Assembly: GCA_945877365.1 (NCBI GenBank)
Contig: CAMCRV010000023.1
Location: 1 to 35,988 of the forward strand
Origin: an uncultured Clostridia bacterium
Lineage (GTDB): Bacteria; Bacillota; Clostridia; Oscillospirales; Oscillospiraceae
Direction: 5' to 3'
DNA length: 35,988 nucleotides
Under the pieces are notes generated by a model. It had not been told where the DNA came from. It did not search any database and worked only from the letters and a program-made list of their open reading frames with translations. The translations under genes were made by a program, and so were the position numbers. Shown here in pieces: positions 1 through 7,606 of the stretch; positions within the stretch are counted from its first letter, which is position 1; each line of letters begins with the position of its first letter.

Positions 1-1168
1 CCATCTTGTCCACCACGCCGGTGTAGGACTGGATGATCTTCACCACCTTGGTGGAGACATTTTCCTCCACATAGTCCGGCACCGGAATCCCGTGGAAGCC
101 GTCCATCTGCAGCTGCACCGCGGTATCCACCGCCTGCAGCAGGTGGTCTTTGTCGATGCCGGCCAGCGTGAAGCAGGCCTTGTCCAGCGCCTCGGGTCGC
201 TCGGTGGAGGTGCGGATGCACACCGCCGGGAAGGGATGACCAATGGAGGCAAAAAAGCTGCTCTCCTCCGGCAGCGTGCCGGAGTCGGAAACGCAGCAGA
301 AGGCGTTCATCTGCAAACAGTTATAATCGTGGAAGCCCAGCGGCTCGTGCATCCGCACCCGGGGATCCAGCCGGAAGCCGGTGGCCTCCAGACGCTTCCG
401 GGAACGGGGATGGCAGGAGTACAGAATGGGCATATCATATTTCTCTGCCATGGCGTTGATGGCGGTGAACAGGGAGGTGAAGTTCTTCTCGGTGTCGATG
501 TTCTCCTCCCGGTGGGCGGACAGCAGGATGTACTTTCCCTTTTCCAGCCCCAGGCGGCTGTGGATGTCCGAGGCCTGGATGGAATCCAGATTGTTGTGCA
601 GCACCTCCGCCATGGGGGAGCCGGTGACATAGGTGCGCTCCCTGGGCAGGCCGCAGTCGGCAAGGTACCGCCGGGCGTGCTCGGAATAGGCCAGGTTCAC
701 ATCGGAGATGATGTCCACAATCCGGCGGTTGGTCTCCTCCGGCAGGCACTCGTCCTTGCAGCGGTTTCCGGCCTCCATGTGGAAAATGGGAATATGCAGC
801 CGCTTGGCAGGAATGGCGGACAGGCAGGAGTTGGTGTCCCCCAGAATCAGCATGGCATCCGGCCTGATCTGGGTCATCAGCTTATAGGAGCAGTTGATGA
901 TGTTGCCCACGGTGGCGCCCAGATCGTCTCCCACGGCATCCATGTACACATCCGGGTCGGCAAGACCCAGATCCCGGAAGAAAATGCCGTTGAGGGTGTA
1001 GTCATAGTTCTGCCCGGTGTGGGCCAGAATGCAGTCGAAGTATTTGCGGCACTTGTTGATGACGGCAGCCAGCCGGATGATCTCCGGCCGGGTACCCACA
1101 ATGATCAGCAGCTTCAGCTTGCCGTTGTTCTGAAAGGAAACATCGGAGTAATCCAGTTTGATGTCCAT
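1..1168 (-). CDS. capG: UDP-N-acetylglucosamine 2-epimerase family protein, CapG/WecB type (3' end cut by window)
   Basis: The frame is open from an ATG at 1168 to the window edge, giving about 389 residues, so only the extreme C-terminus is missing. The family signature VGTRPEIIRL lies near residue 24, followed by the conserved HTGQNYD, GDTNS, HMEAGNR and SDSGTLPEE motifs that line the UDP-sugar site. WecB-fold enzymes invert C2 of UDP-HexNAc. Next to capE and capF, the expected reaction is UDP-N-acetyl-L-pneumosamine to UDP-N-acetyl-L-fucosamine, in the cytoplasm. The ATG overlaps the capF stop by one base (TAATG), which suggests translational coupling. A plain UDP-GlcNAc/ManNAc epimerase is the alternative, but the neighbours argue for CapG. 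Confidence 0.9.
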   Translation of the reverse strand, partial: MDIKLDYSDVSFQNNGKLKLLIIVGTRPEIIRLAAVINKCRKYFDCILAHTGQNYDYTLNGIFFRDLGLADPDVYMDAVGDDLGATVGNIINCSYKLMTQIRPDAMLILGDTNSCLSAIPAKRLHIPIFHMEAGNRCKDECLPEETNRRIVDIISDVNLAYSEHARRYLADCGLPRERTYVTGSPMAEVLHNNLDSIQASDIHSRLGLEKGKYILLSAHREENIDTEKNFTSLFTAINAMAEKYDMPILYSCHPRSRKRLEATGFRLDPRVRMHEPLGFHDYNCLQMNAFCCVSDSGTLPEESSFFASIGHPFPAVCIRTSTERPEALDKACFTLAGIDKDHLLQAVDTAVQLQMDGFHGIPVPDYVEENVSTKVVKIIQSYTGVVDKM

Positions 1169-2370
1169 TACTCTACCACCTCAAAAAATGTATCGGGCTT
1201 TTGGGGATCAAAGCACTCGTTGGCCCACATCAGGGTCACCAGATCCTCCGTTTCGGAGAGGTTGATGATGTTGTGGGTATAGCCCGGCAGCATATGCACC
1301 GCCTGAATCTTCTCCCCGGAGACCTCAAAATTCAGCACCTCCTGCGTTCCCAGCTTTCGCTGCTGAATCAGGCCATGGCCGGATACCACAATGAAGAACT
1401 CCCATTTGGTATGGTGCCAGTGCTGACCCTTGGTAATGCCGGGCTTGCTGATATTCACGGAAAACTGACCGCAATCGGCGGTTTTCAGCAGCTCCGTGAA
1501 GCTGCCCCGGCTGTCCACATTCATCTTCAGGTCAAAGGCTGCCTTCTGCCTGGGCAGATAGGACAGGTAGGTGGAGTACAGCTTTTTGGCAAAGCTGCCC
1601 TCCGGAATTCTGGGCATCATCAGAGTCTGGGGCTGAGCCTTGAAGGCGTCCAGCAGCTCCACAATCTGCCCCAATGTGGCAAAGTGGGTCACGGGAGCGG
1701 CGCAGTAACGCCCCTTCTCCTGCAAAACCGTCCTTACCCCGTCAAATTCGCAGCGGTGCTCCCTCCCCTGAAGGGCGAGAAGCATCTCCTCCACCAGATC
1801 GTCAATATACAGAAGCTCCAGCTCCACGCTGGGGTCGTTGACGGTGATGGGCAGGTCGTTGGCATAGTTGTGGCAGAAGGTGGCCACGGCGCTGTTGTAG
1901 TTGGGGCGGCACCACTTGCCGAAGAGGTTGGGGAAACGGTAAACCAGCACCTTTGCCCCGGTCTCCTCTCCGTAGGCAAAGAACAGCTCCTCCCCTGCCT
2001 TCTTGCTCTTTCCATATTCTCCCTGGGCATAGCGGCCGATGAGGGTAGCCTGAATGGAGGAGGCCAGCATCACCGGGCATGCGTTGCGGTATTTTTTCAG
2101 AGTATCCAGCAGCGTGGAGGCAAAGCCGAAGTTTCCGGCCATGAACTCCTCCTGATTCCGGGGGCGGTTTACCCCTGCCAGATTAAAGACAAAATCCGCC
2201 TCCCGGCAGGCTTCCTCCAGAAGCTCCGGTGCAGAGTCAATATCATACAGATACAGCTTCCTCACGGTCAGGCCGGGGTGGGTTCTGTCCTTTCCCTCCT
2301 GAATGGCCTTCAGGGATGCGCTCAGGTTTTTCCCCACAAAGCCGCCGGCGCCGGTAATCAGAATTTTCAC
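1168..2370 (-). CDS. capF: CapF: bifunctional UDP-sugar C3-epimerase/4-ketoreductase (SDR plus cupin)
   Basis: The 400-residue protein has an N-terminal extended-SDR domain with the nucleotide loop GAGGFVG at residues 7-13 and a catalytic YGKSK (Tyr119/Lys123). The C-terminal cupin has probable metal ligands His317, His319/320, Glu324 and His366. In the known pathway the cupin epimerises C3 of the CapE product and the SDR domain reduces C4 to give UDP-N-acetyl-L-pneumosamine. I chose the GTG at 2370 over an ATG at 2391. The GTG makes a GTGA overlap with the upstream acyltransferase stop, has GGAGAGG about ten bases upstream, and starts directly at the first beta strand. The protein is slightly longer than the roughly 370 residues of staphylococcal CapF. 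Confidence 0.93.
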   Translation of the reverse strand: MKILITGAGGFVGKNLSASLKAIQEGKDRTHPGLTVRKLYLYDIDSAPELLEEACREADFVFNLAGVNRPRNQEEFMAGNFGFASTLLDTLKKYRNACPVMLASSIQATLIGRYAQGEYGKSKKAGEELFFAYGEETGAKVLVYRFPNLFGKWCRPNYNSAVATFCHNYANDLPITVNDPSVELELLYIDDLVEEMLLALQGREHRCEFDGVRTVLQEKGRYCAAPVTHFATLGQIVELLDAFKAQPQTLMMPRIPEGSFAKKLYSTYLSYLPRQKAAFDLKMNVDSRGSFTELLKTADCGQFSVNISKPGITKGQHWHHTKWEFFIVVSGHGLIQQRKLGTQEVLNFEVSGEKIQAVHMLPGYTHNIINLSETEDLVTLMWANECFDPQKPDTFFEVVE

Positions 2371-3110
2371 TGGTAGTCCCTCTCCTTCCATTCCTGATTC
2401 ACCGGAGAGACATACCCTTGCGGAATATCTCCAACGGGGATGCGAACCATGGACCAGTCCACTCCCCGCTTTACGATCTTGGCAGGGACACCTGCCAGAA
2501 CGCAGAAGGGCTCGTCATATCTCTTGGTCAGCACGGCACAGGCGGCCACAATGCTGTGGTGGGGAATGTCCGCGCCTTTCATACAGGTGACACGAATGCC
2601 CACCCAGGAATGCTCCCGAAGGATGATATCCCGGGATTCGTTAATTCTGTGACCCTCCAGATCCAGCACGCAGTGGGAATCGCCGGTGCGGAAGTTACAC
2701 TCGCTGGAGCACATGGAGTCCTTTTCAAAAATGATCTTGGTGCCCTCGATGGTGCTGAACTTGGACGGACCCATGATAATATTGTGCTCCTGCAGGTCGA
2801 TGACATTGTGGTCATCCTCCAGGAAAAACTCCACCTCAAACAGATAGGTGCGCTTTCCCAGGTGCACCACATTGTTGTTGCCGCAAATGGTGATTTTTGT
2901 GTTTTTGATCTGGGAAAAGTCCTCAATAATCACCTGATTGTTGTTGCCCACAATGTGGATGGACACCTGCTTCAGCAGGGCGCAGGGAGCCTCAATCCGG
3001 TTGTTCTTTCCCTTGACCCGAACCCGGAACAGGCGGCTGGGCAGATTGTGCAGGCGGCAGCCCAGGCTCACCAGATTGCGGTATTTGAAAATCAGTTCTT
3101 TTTTTGTCAT
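2367..3110 (-). CDS. Left-handed beta-helix (hexapeptide-repeat) acyltransferase
   Basis: The protein has 247 residues. Its middle is a ladder of short hydrophobic-periodic repeats with GNNN and related turns, followed by the typical C-terminal segment HSWVGI...GADIPHHSIVAAC...VLAGVPAKIVKRGVDW seen in O- and N-acetyltransferases of polysaccharide loci. These enzymes are trimers that move an acetyl group from acetyl-CoA to a sugar hydroxyl or amine. The acceptor cannot be read from sequence. The ATG at 3110 is preferred because it follows the capE stop by four bases and has a GGAAG site about ten bases upstream; an upstream in-frame ATG would extend 25 bases into capE. The gene sits between capE and capF, so it probably decorates the same glycan. 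Confidence 0.82.
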   Translation of the reverse strand: MTKKELIFKYRNLVSLGCRLHNLPSRLFRVRVKGKNNRIEAPCALLKQVSIHIVGNNNQVIIEDFSQIKNTKITICGNNNVVHLGKRTYLFEVEFFLEDDHNVIDLQEHNIIMGPSKFSTIEGTKIIFEKDSMCSSECNFRTGDSHCVLDLEGHRINESRDIILREHSWVGIRVTCMKGADIPHHSIVAACAVLTKRYDEPFCVLAGVPAKIVKRGVDWSMVRIPVGDIPQGYVSPVNQEWKERDYQ

Positions 3111-3114
3111 GGCA

Positions 3115-4161
3115 TTATTTCTTCCAGGCTGCCAGCTCATCCCGGATAAGCTGCAAGGTCAGCAGCTTTTCCTGCACCTGCTGTACATTCAGCAGCTGCG
3201 TATTGTTGGAGTTGAACTCCGACAGGAGGCTGCGCTCGGTGTTGCCTTCCTTGAAGTACTTATCGTAGTTCAGATCCCGCTTGTCACAGGGCACCCGGTA
3301 GAAGCTGCCCAGATCAATGGCATTGGCGCACTCCTCGTTGGTCAGCAGAGTCTCGTACATCTTCTCGCCGTGGCGGATGCCGATGACCTTGATCTCATGA
3401 CCTGGGGCAAAGAGGCCGGTCACGGCCTTTGCCAGGGTCTCAATGGTGCAGGCAGGGGCCTTCTGCACCAGAATATCGCCGCTGACGCCGTTCTGGAAGG
3501 CAAACAGCACCAGATCCACAGCCTCCTCCAGGCTCATGATAAACCGGGTCATGGAGGGCTCGGTGATGGTGATGGGATTGCCCGCCCGGATCTGGTCAAT
3601 CCACAGAGGGATGACGGAGCCGCGGCTGCACATCACATTGCCGTAACGGGTGCAGCAGATCTTGGTTTTCTCCGGAGACACCGTACGGGACTTGGCCACG
3701 ATCACCTTCTCCATCATGGCCTTGGAGGTGCCCATGGCATTGACGGGATAGGCGGCCTTGTCCGTAGACAGGCAGATGACGCACTTAACCCCGGCGTCGA
3801 TGGCGGCGGTGAGGACATTGTCCGTACCGAAGACATTGGTCTTTACAGCCTCCAGAGGGAAGAACTCGCAGGAGGGCACCTGCTTCAGAGCCGCTGCATG
3901 GAAAATATAGTCCACGCCGTGCATGGCATCCCGGACAGAGGCCAGATCCCGGACATCTCCGATGAAGAACTTGATCTTTCCGGCGACCTCGGGCATGGTT
4001 GCCTGAAACTCGTGGCGCATATCGTCCTGCTTCTTCTCATCCCGGGAGAAGATGCGGATCTCCCGGATATCGGTTTTCAGAAACCGGTTCAGCACCGCAT
4101 TGCCAAAGGAGCCGGTGCCGCCGGTGATCAGAAGGGTCTTTCCAGAAAACAAATCACCCAT
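3115..4161 (-). CDS. capE: CapE: UDP-N-acetylglucosamine 4,6-dehydratase (5-inverting)
   Basis: This 348-residue extended SDR enzyme has the NADP loop GGTGSFG at residues 14-20, the STDKA motif around residues 132-136, and MGTSK at 143-147. In MGTSK the usual Tyr-x3-Lys is Met-x3-Lys, as is normal for CapE/FlaA1-type dehydratases. It starts the L-fucosamine route by converting UDP-GlcNAc to a UDP-4-keto-6-deoxy-L-arabino-HexNAc. The ATG at 4161 has AGAGGA ten bases upstream. A TTG at 4170 is in frame but lies only two bases from that site, so it is unlikely. The gene sits 24 bases after the formyltransferase stop. Confidence 0.94.
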   Translation of the reverse strand: MGDLFSGKTLLITGGTGSFGNAVLNRFLKTDIREIRIFSRDEKKQDDMRHEFQATMPEVAGKIKFFIGDVRDLASVRDAMHGVDYIFHAAALKQVPSCEFFPLEAVKTNVFGTDNVLTAAIDAGVKCVICLSTDKAAYPVNAMGTSKAMMEKVIVAKSRTVSPEKTKICCTRYGNVMCSRGSVIPLWIDQIRAGNPITITEPSMTRFIMSLEEAVDLVLFAFQNGVSGDILVQKAPACTIETLAKAVTGLFAPGHEIKVIGIRHGEKMYETLLTNEECANAIDLGSFYRVPCDKRDLNYDKYFKEGNTERSLLSEFNSNNTQLLNVQQVQEKLLTLQLIRDELAAWKK

Positions 4162-4185
4162 AATTGTCAATTCCTCTTTCTCAGT

Positions 4186-5112
4186 TTATAAAGTCCCGGT
4201 AAACTCGGGGGATTCCGCAAACCAGAGCTTCCGGCCGTCCTCCCGGCGCAGGCGCAGCAGCTCGATCACGCCGCCATCGCCGCAGGCCACCCGGATTCCG
4301 CCGTTTTCCGTGGTTCCCAGCACCGTTCCTGCCCCCTTATCCGTTGTCAGGCCAGTATTCCGGGAGGCCAGGACGGTAATCTTCTCCCCGTTGTGCCAGA
4401 AGAAAGCGCCGGGGTAGGGCTCCGTCTGTGCCCGGATAAAGTCATGCAGTTCCTTTGCAGACTTCGTAAAATCGAACACGCCGTCGGCAGGGGTTCTGCG
4501 CTTATAGTAGGTAGCGGAGCTTTCATCCAGGGTAATGGTCTCAAAAGCGCCCTCGCTCCAGCGGTCGATGTTCTCCTTCACGATTTGCGCGGAACAGGCT
4601 GCCACCTTGTCGTACACCGTCCGGACATCGTCATAGGGAGCAATGGGGAAGAACGCCTGGGCGTACACCTCTCCCCGGTCGTACTGCTCCACCATTTTGA
4701 AGAAGGTATCTCCCCACTGGGTCTCCCCCGTGAGGATGGCCCAGTTGACACAGGCTGCGCCCCGTCCTCTGGGCAGAGGGGCCGGATGCTCGCCGATGCA
4801 GCCGAACCGGGGCAGATTCAGAAGCTCCTCCCGGAACTTCTGGGACCAGCCGGTCTGGATAATGAGATCCGGCTTCTTGTCGGCAATCCAGTTCAGGGTC
4901 ACCGCATCGTTGACATTGTCGCAGAAATGCAGGGGAATCTGAAACTCCTCGGCAATGTCCAGATAGGTGTGATAATTGGCCTTCCCCAGCGAGCGTTTGG
5001 CATTGAGGTTCACAATGCCCACCACCTCTGTTTTGATGGAAGGATCCGTGCAGATGGTGCGAATCATGGCCTGACCCACATTGGTGCAGGCAATAAACAG
5101 AACGCGTCCCAT
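4186..5112 (-). CDS. Formyltransferase-fold protein, putative sugar N-formyltransferase
   Basis: The 308 residues follow the methionyl-tRNA/sugar formyltransferase pattern. A Rossmann half is followed by the HPAPLPRGRGAACVNWAI block and a GDTFFKM...QYDRGEV block. In the standard Asn-His-Asp catalytic set, His109 and Asp145 are present, but the position two before the histidine is Gly107 instead of Asn. True Fmt would normally lie beside def or other translation genes. Here the gene follows a PIG-L deacetylase by 11 bases inside a glycan operon, so a sugar amine is the likely acceptor, with N10-formyl-tetrahydrofolate as the likely donor. The fold is clear; the reaction is inferred. Confidence 0.8.
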   Translation of the reverse strand: MGRVLFIACTNVGQAMIRTICTDPSIKTEVVGIVNLNAKRSLGKANYHTYLDIAEEFQIPLHFCDNVNDAVTLNWIADKKPDLIIQTGWSQKFREELLNLPRFGCIGEHPAPLPRGRGAACVNWAILTGETQWGDTFFKMVEQYDRGEVYAQAFFPIAPYDDVRTVYDKVAACSAQIVKENIDRWSEGAFETITLDESSATYYKRRTPADGVFDFTKSAKELHDFIRAQTEPYPGAFFWHNGEKITVLASRNTGLTTDKGAGTVLGTTENGGIRVACGDGGVIELLRLRREDGRKLWFAESPEFTGTL

Positions 5113-5123
5113 GTTTTCCTCCT

Positions 5124-5759
5124 TTACCGCATCAGCATTTTAATGGGCAGAAAGCCCTCCGCGTATTCCACCTTGTTGGAGTAGCCCCAGACATGGTTCC
5201 GCTCCACATTGATCTGAAACAGGCGGCTGAAGCGGTTGTGCTCCTCGCCGTACTGCTCCAGCGCCTCGATCTTTTTGCCTACATAGTCGGAAATATCCAC
5301 AAAGAAGGTGGGATAGTACGCCTCGTCCAGAATATAGCCGTTGCTCTGATACTGGAAGATGTTCTCGCAGTGCCGGGCAGCCGTCAGGCAGAGCTTGGAG
5401 GCTTCAATATGATCCTGGTTCATATCGTGGGCAAAGTGCATGAACACCGTATCGATGTTGTACCTGTAGATCACATCTTCAATGCGCTGCATCATCTGCG
5501 TGGAATAAACCAGTGTGCTGCACTCCACCGGGGGAAAATCCGTGATTTCATGGATTCCCAGAATCTCGCAGGCTTTTGCGCTCTGCTGGACGCTGGTCTC
5601 ATATTCCACATTGATGTTCATGTGGGCAAAGCGGGTCACATTATCCGTCAGGGTCAGCTTATAGACATTCTTCCCCTCCGCTGCCAGCTTGGCGGCGGTT
5701 CCGCCTGCGCCCAGCTCCGTGTCATCATAGTGGGCGCCGATAATCAAAACATTCTGCAT
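5124..5759 (-). CDS. PIG-L/LmbE family zinc deacetylase
   Basis: This 211-residue protein shows both PIG-L signatures: AHYDDTELGAGG at residues 9-20 (His10, Asp12 and Asp13 as metal and catalytic residues) and HDMNQDH at 111-117. The family removes acetyl groups from GlcNAc-type substrates with zinc. No signal peptide is visible, so the substrate should be a cytoplasmic nucleotide sugar or a lipid-linked sugar on the inner face. The ATG at 5759 has GAGG eight bases upstream. Placed directly before the formyltransferase-like gene, it would provide the free amine for N-formylation. That pairing is inference from gene order. Confidence 0.9.
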   Translation of the reverse strand: MQNVLIIGAHYDDTELGAGGTAAKLAAEGKNVYKLTLTDNVTRFAHMNINVEYETSVQQSAKACEILGIHEITDFPPVECSTLVYSTQMMQRIEDVIYRYNIDTVFMHFAHDMNQDHIEASKLCLTAARHCENIFQYQSNGYILDEAYYPTFFVDISDYVGKKIEALEQYGEEHNRFSRLFQINVERNHVWGYSNKVEYAEGFLPIKMLMR

Positions 5760-5777
5760 ATCAAAAACCTCGTTTTT

Positions 5778-6968
5778 CTATTTCATGCAGTTTTCTTCCA
5801 AAACTGCCTGTAATTTCTCCAGAAAAACTTCCTTCCGGAAGTTGTCCCGGTAATACTTTCCGGCATTCTCTCCCCAGCGTTTCCGGCTTTCCGGGTCAGC
5901 TGCCGCCTGACGCAGCACCTGCGCCAGAGCCTGCGGGTCCTCCGCCGGGGCGCACAGGCCGCAGTCCGCCTCCCGGATAATCCGGGCGGTTTCCCCATTG
6001 ATGGAGCCTACGATTCCCTTCCCTGCCGCCATGTAGGACTGCACCTTGCCGGGCAGATTGGCAGACAGCCCGGGATCCTTCACCAGAGAGATCAGCAGCA
6101 TATCCGCCATGGCATAGAAACCCGGCATTTCCTGCAAATCCCGTCTGCCGTAGAAGGTGATGTTTTCCAGCCCGGCGGCCAGAGCCTTACAGCCCTCCAG
6201 AGAAACACCGCCGCCCACAATATGGATGCGAATATTCTTTTCGTCCTTCAGCAGCCGGGCGGCCTCCACAATGGTTTCCGCCGCCTGCAGATTCCCCACA
6301 TTTCCGGCAAAGAGAAAATCCACCGTGTCCTTCTGGGGCATTTCGGCGGATGCCGCGCCAAAGAGATCCTCCGCGTACTGGGGCAGGTATCCGATCTGCG
6401 CCGGATCCATTCCCAGAACCTCCTGAAAATAAGGCAGAAACCCATGGGAGGAAACCAGCAGCTTGTCCGCCCTCCGGTAGATGCCCCGGGAAATCCGCAA
6501 AAACACCTTATAGATGGGGGAATTTTTGGAAATCCCTCCCACCAGCAGGCTCTCCGGCCAAAGGTCAAGGCAGTAAAGAACACACCGTTTGCCGTGCCGC
6601 TTTGCCCACGAAAGCCCCGGCTGCGCCATCATCACCGGGGAAAGCTGGTTGACGAACACCACATCGAAGTCCTCCTGCATCCGCCGCAGCTGCCGGGATG
6701 CGGAAAGTACAAAGCTGTAATAATTCAGAAACCGGTACACCGCCCCCTGCTTTCTGGGGATGATGGGGCATCTGTAAACCTCCACCCCCTGGATTACCTC
6801 ATGGGCGTGCCGTCCCTTCTCATAGCCCGGGTAGATCTCTCCCTCCGGGTAATTGGGGGTGCCGGTGACCACCGTGACCTGATGTCCCTGCTGCACCAGC
6901 GCTTCGCAGATATCCGTCAGCCGGAAGGGCTCCGGGCTGTAATACTGGCAAACCACCAGAATTCTCAT
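5778..6968 (-). CDS. GT4 glycosyltransferase, WbuB-like (putative FucNAc transferase)
   Basis: The protein has 396 residues. The N-terminal GT-B domain starts MRILVVCQYYSPEP and carries the TGTPNYPEGEIYPGY motif typical of WbuB-type transferases. The C-terminal donor-binding domain has FAGNVGNLQ and the glycine-rich VGGG segment. WbuB of E. coli is assigned to transfer of N-acetyl-L-fucosamine, which matches the CapE/F/G pathway downstream, so UDP-L-FucNAc is the likely donor. I chose the ATG at 6968 because it overlaps the upstream gene as ATGA; an in-frame ATG 96 bases upstream lies inside that gene. No membrane segment is evident. Confidence 0.87.
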   Translation of the reverse strand: MRILVVCQYYSPEPFRLTDICEALVQQGHQVTVVTGTPNYPEGEIYPGYEKGRHAHEVIQGVEVYRCPIIPRKQGAVYRFLNYYSFVLSASRQLRRMQEDFDVVFVNQLSPVMMAQPGLSWAKRHGKRCVLYCLDLWPESLLVGGISKNSPIYKVFLRISRGIYRRADKLLVSSHGFLPYFQEVLGMDPAQIGYLPQYAEDLFGAASAEMPQKDTVDFLFAGNVGNLQAAETIVEAARLLKDEKNIRIHIVGGGVSLEGCKALAAGLENITFYGRRDLQEMPGFYAMADMLLISLVKDPGLSANLPGKVQSYMAAGKGIVGSINGETARIIREADCGLCAPAEDPQALAQVLRQAAADPESRKRWGENAGKYYRDNFRKEVFLEKLQAVLEENCMK

Positions 6969-7588
6969 TTTTCTTCCTCCGACCTCTGCTTTTCCAGCAT
7001 TCCGGTTCCGCCTTCCACCACACCGTCGCTGCGCAGAACGGAAACAATGGTACCGAAGAAGCACCTGCAGTCAAATCCGAAGCTGAGATTTTTCACATAC
7101 TCGCCATCCAGCCGGGCTTTGACATCGATGGGCAGCTCGTCCCGGCCATTGATCTGCGCCCAGCCCGTCAAACCGGGGCGGACATCGTTGGCGCCGTACC
7201 GGTCACGCTGGGCAATCAGGTCAAACTGATTCCACAGGGCCGGTCTGGGGCCGATGACGGACATTTTTCCCGTGAAGATCTGGAAAATCTGGGGAAGCTC
7301 ATCCAGCGAGGTTTTCCGAAGCACCCTACCCACCCGGGTGATGTACTGCTCCGGATTTGCCAGCAGATGGGTGGGGGTATCCTTGGGGGTATTCACCTTC
7401 ATGGTGCGGAACTTCATGATCTGAAAGTGGGTCTTGTGGATACCCACCCGCTTCTGTCGGAAAAACACCGGGCCGGGGTCATCCAGCTCAATGGCCACGG
7501 CAATCAGGATATACACCGGCAGCAGAACCACAATGCCCAGCGCGGACAGCACAATATCCAGCAATCGCTTTCCGAATTTTTGATACAT
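6965..7588 (-). CDS. Monotopic phosphoglycosyl transferase (PglC/WcaJ C-terminal type)
   Basis: This 207-residue bacterial sugar transferase has an N-terminal re-entrant hydrophobic helix at about residues 9-33, an MKFRTM motif, the catalytic Asp-Glu pair in SLDELPQ, and the conserved IGPRP and RPGLTGWAQINGR blocks. Enzymes of this short form transfer a phospho-sugar from a UDP-sugar to undecaprenyl phosphate on the cytoplasmic face, which starts assembly of the repeat unit. The ATG at 7588 has GAGGGAAG upstream. The upstream dehydratase probably supplies its 6-deoxy amino sugar, as in the PglF/PglC logic; the exact sugar is not readable. Confidence 0.93.
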   Translation of the reverse strand: MYQKFGKRLLDIVLSALGIVVLLPVYILIAVAIELDDPGPVFFRQKRVGIHKTHFQIMKFRTMKVNTPKDTPTHLLANPEQYITRVGRVLRKTSLDELPQIFQIFTGKMSVIGPRPALWNQFDLIAQRDRYGANDVRPGLTGWAQINGRDELPIDVKARLDGEYVKNLSFGFDCRCFFGTIVSVLRSDGVVEGGTGMLEKQRSEEEK

Positions 7589-7606
7589 GACTCTTCCCTC
7601 GCAAAT

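Noticed and set aside
4186..5112. Methionyl-tRNA formyltransferase (fmt)
   Set aside because: The fold matches, but the expected catalytic Asn is Gly and the gene sits in a glycan operon after a sugar deacetylase, not beside def or priA.
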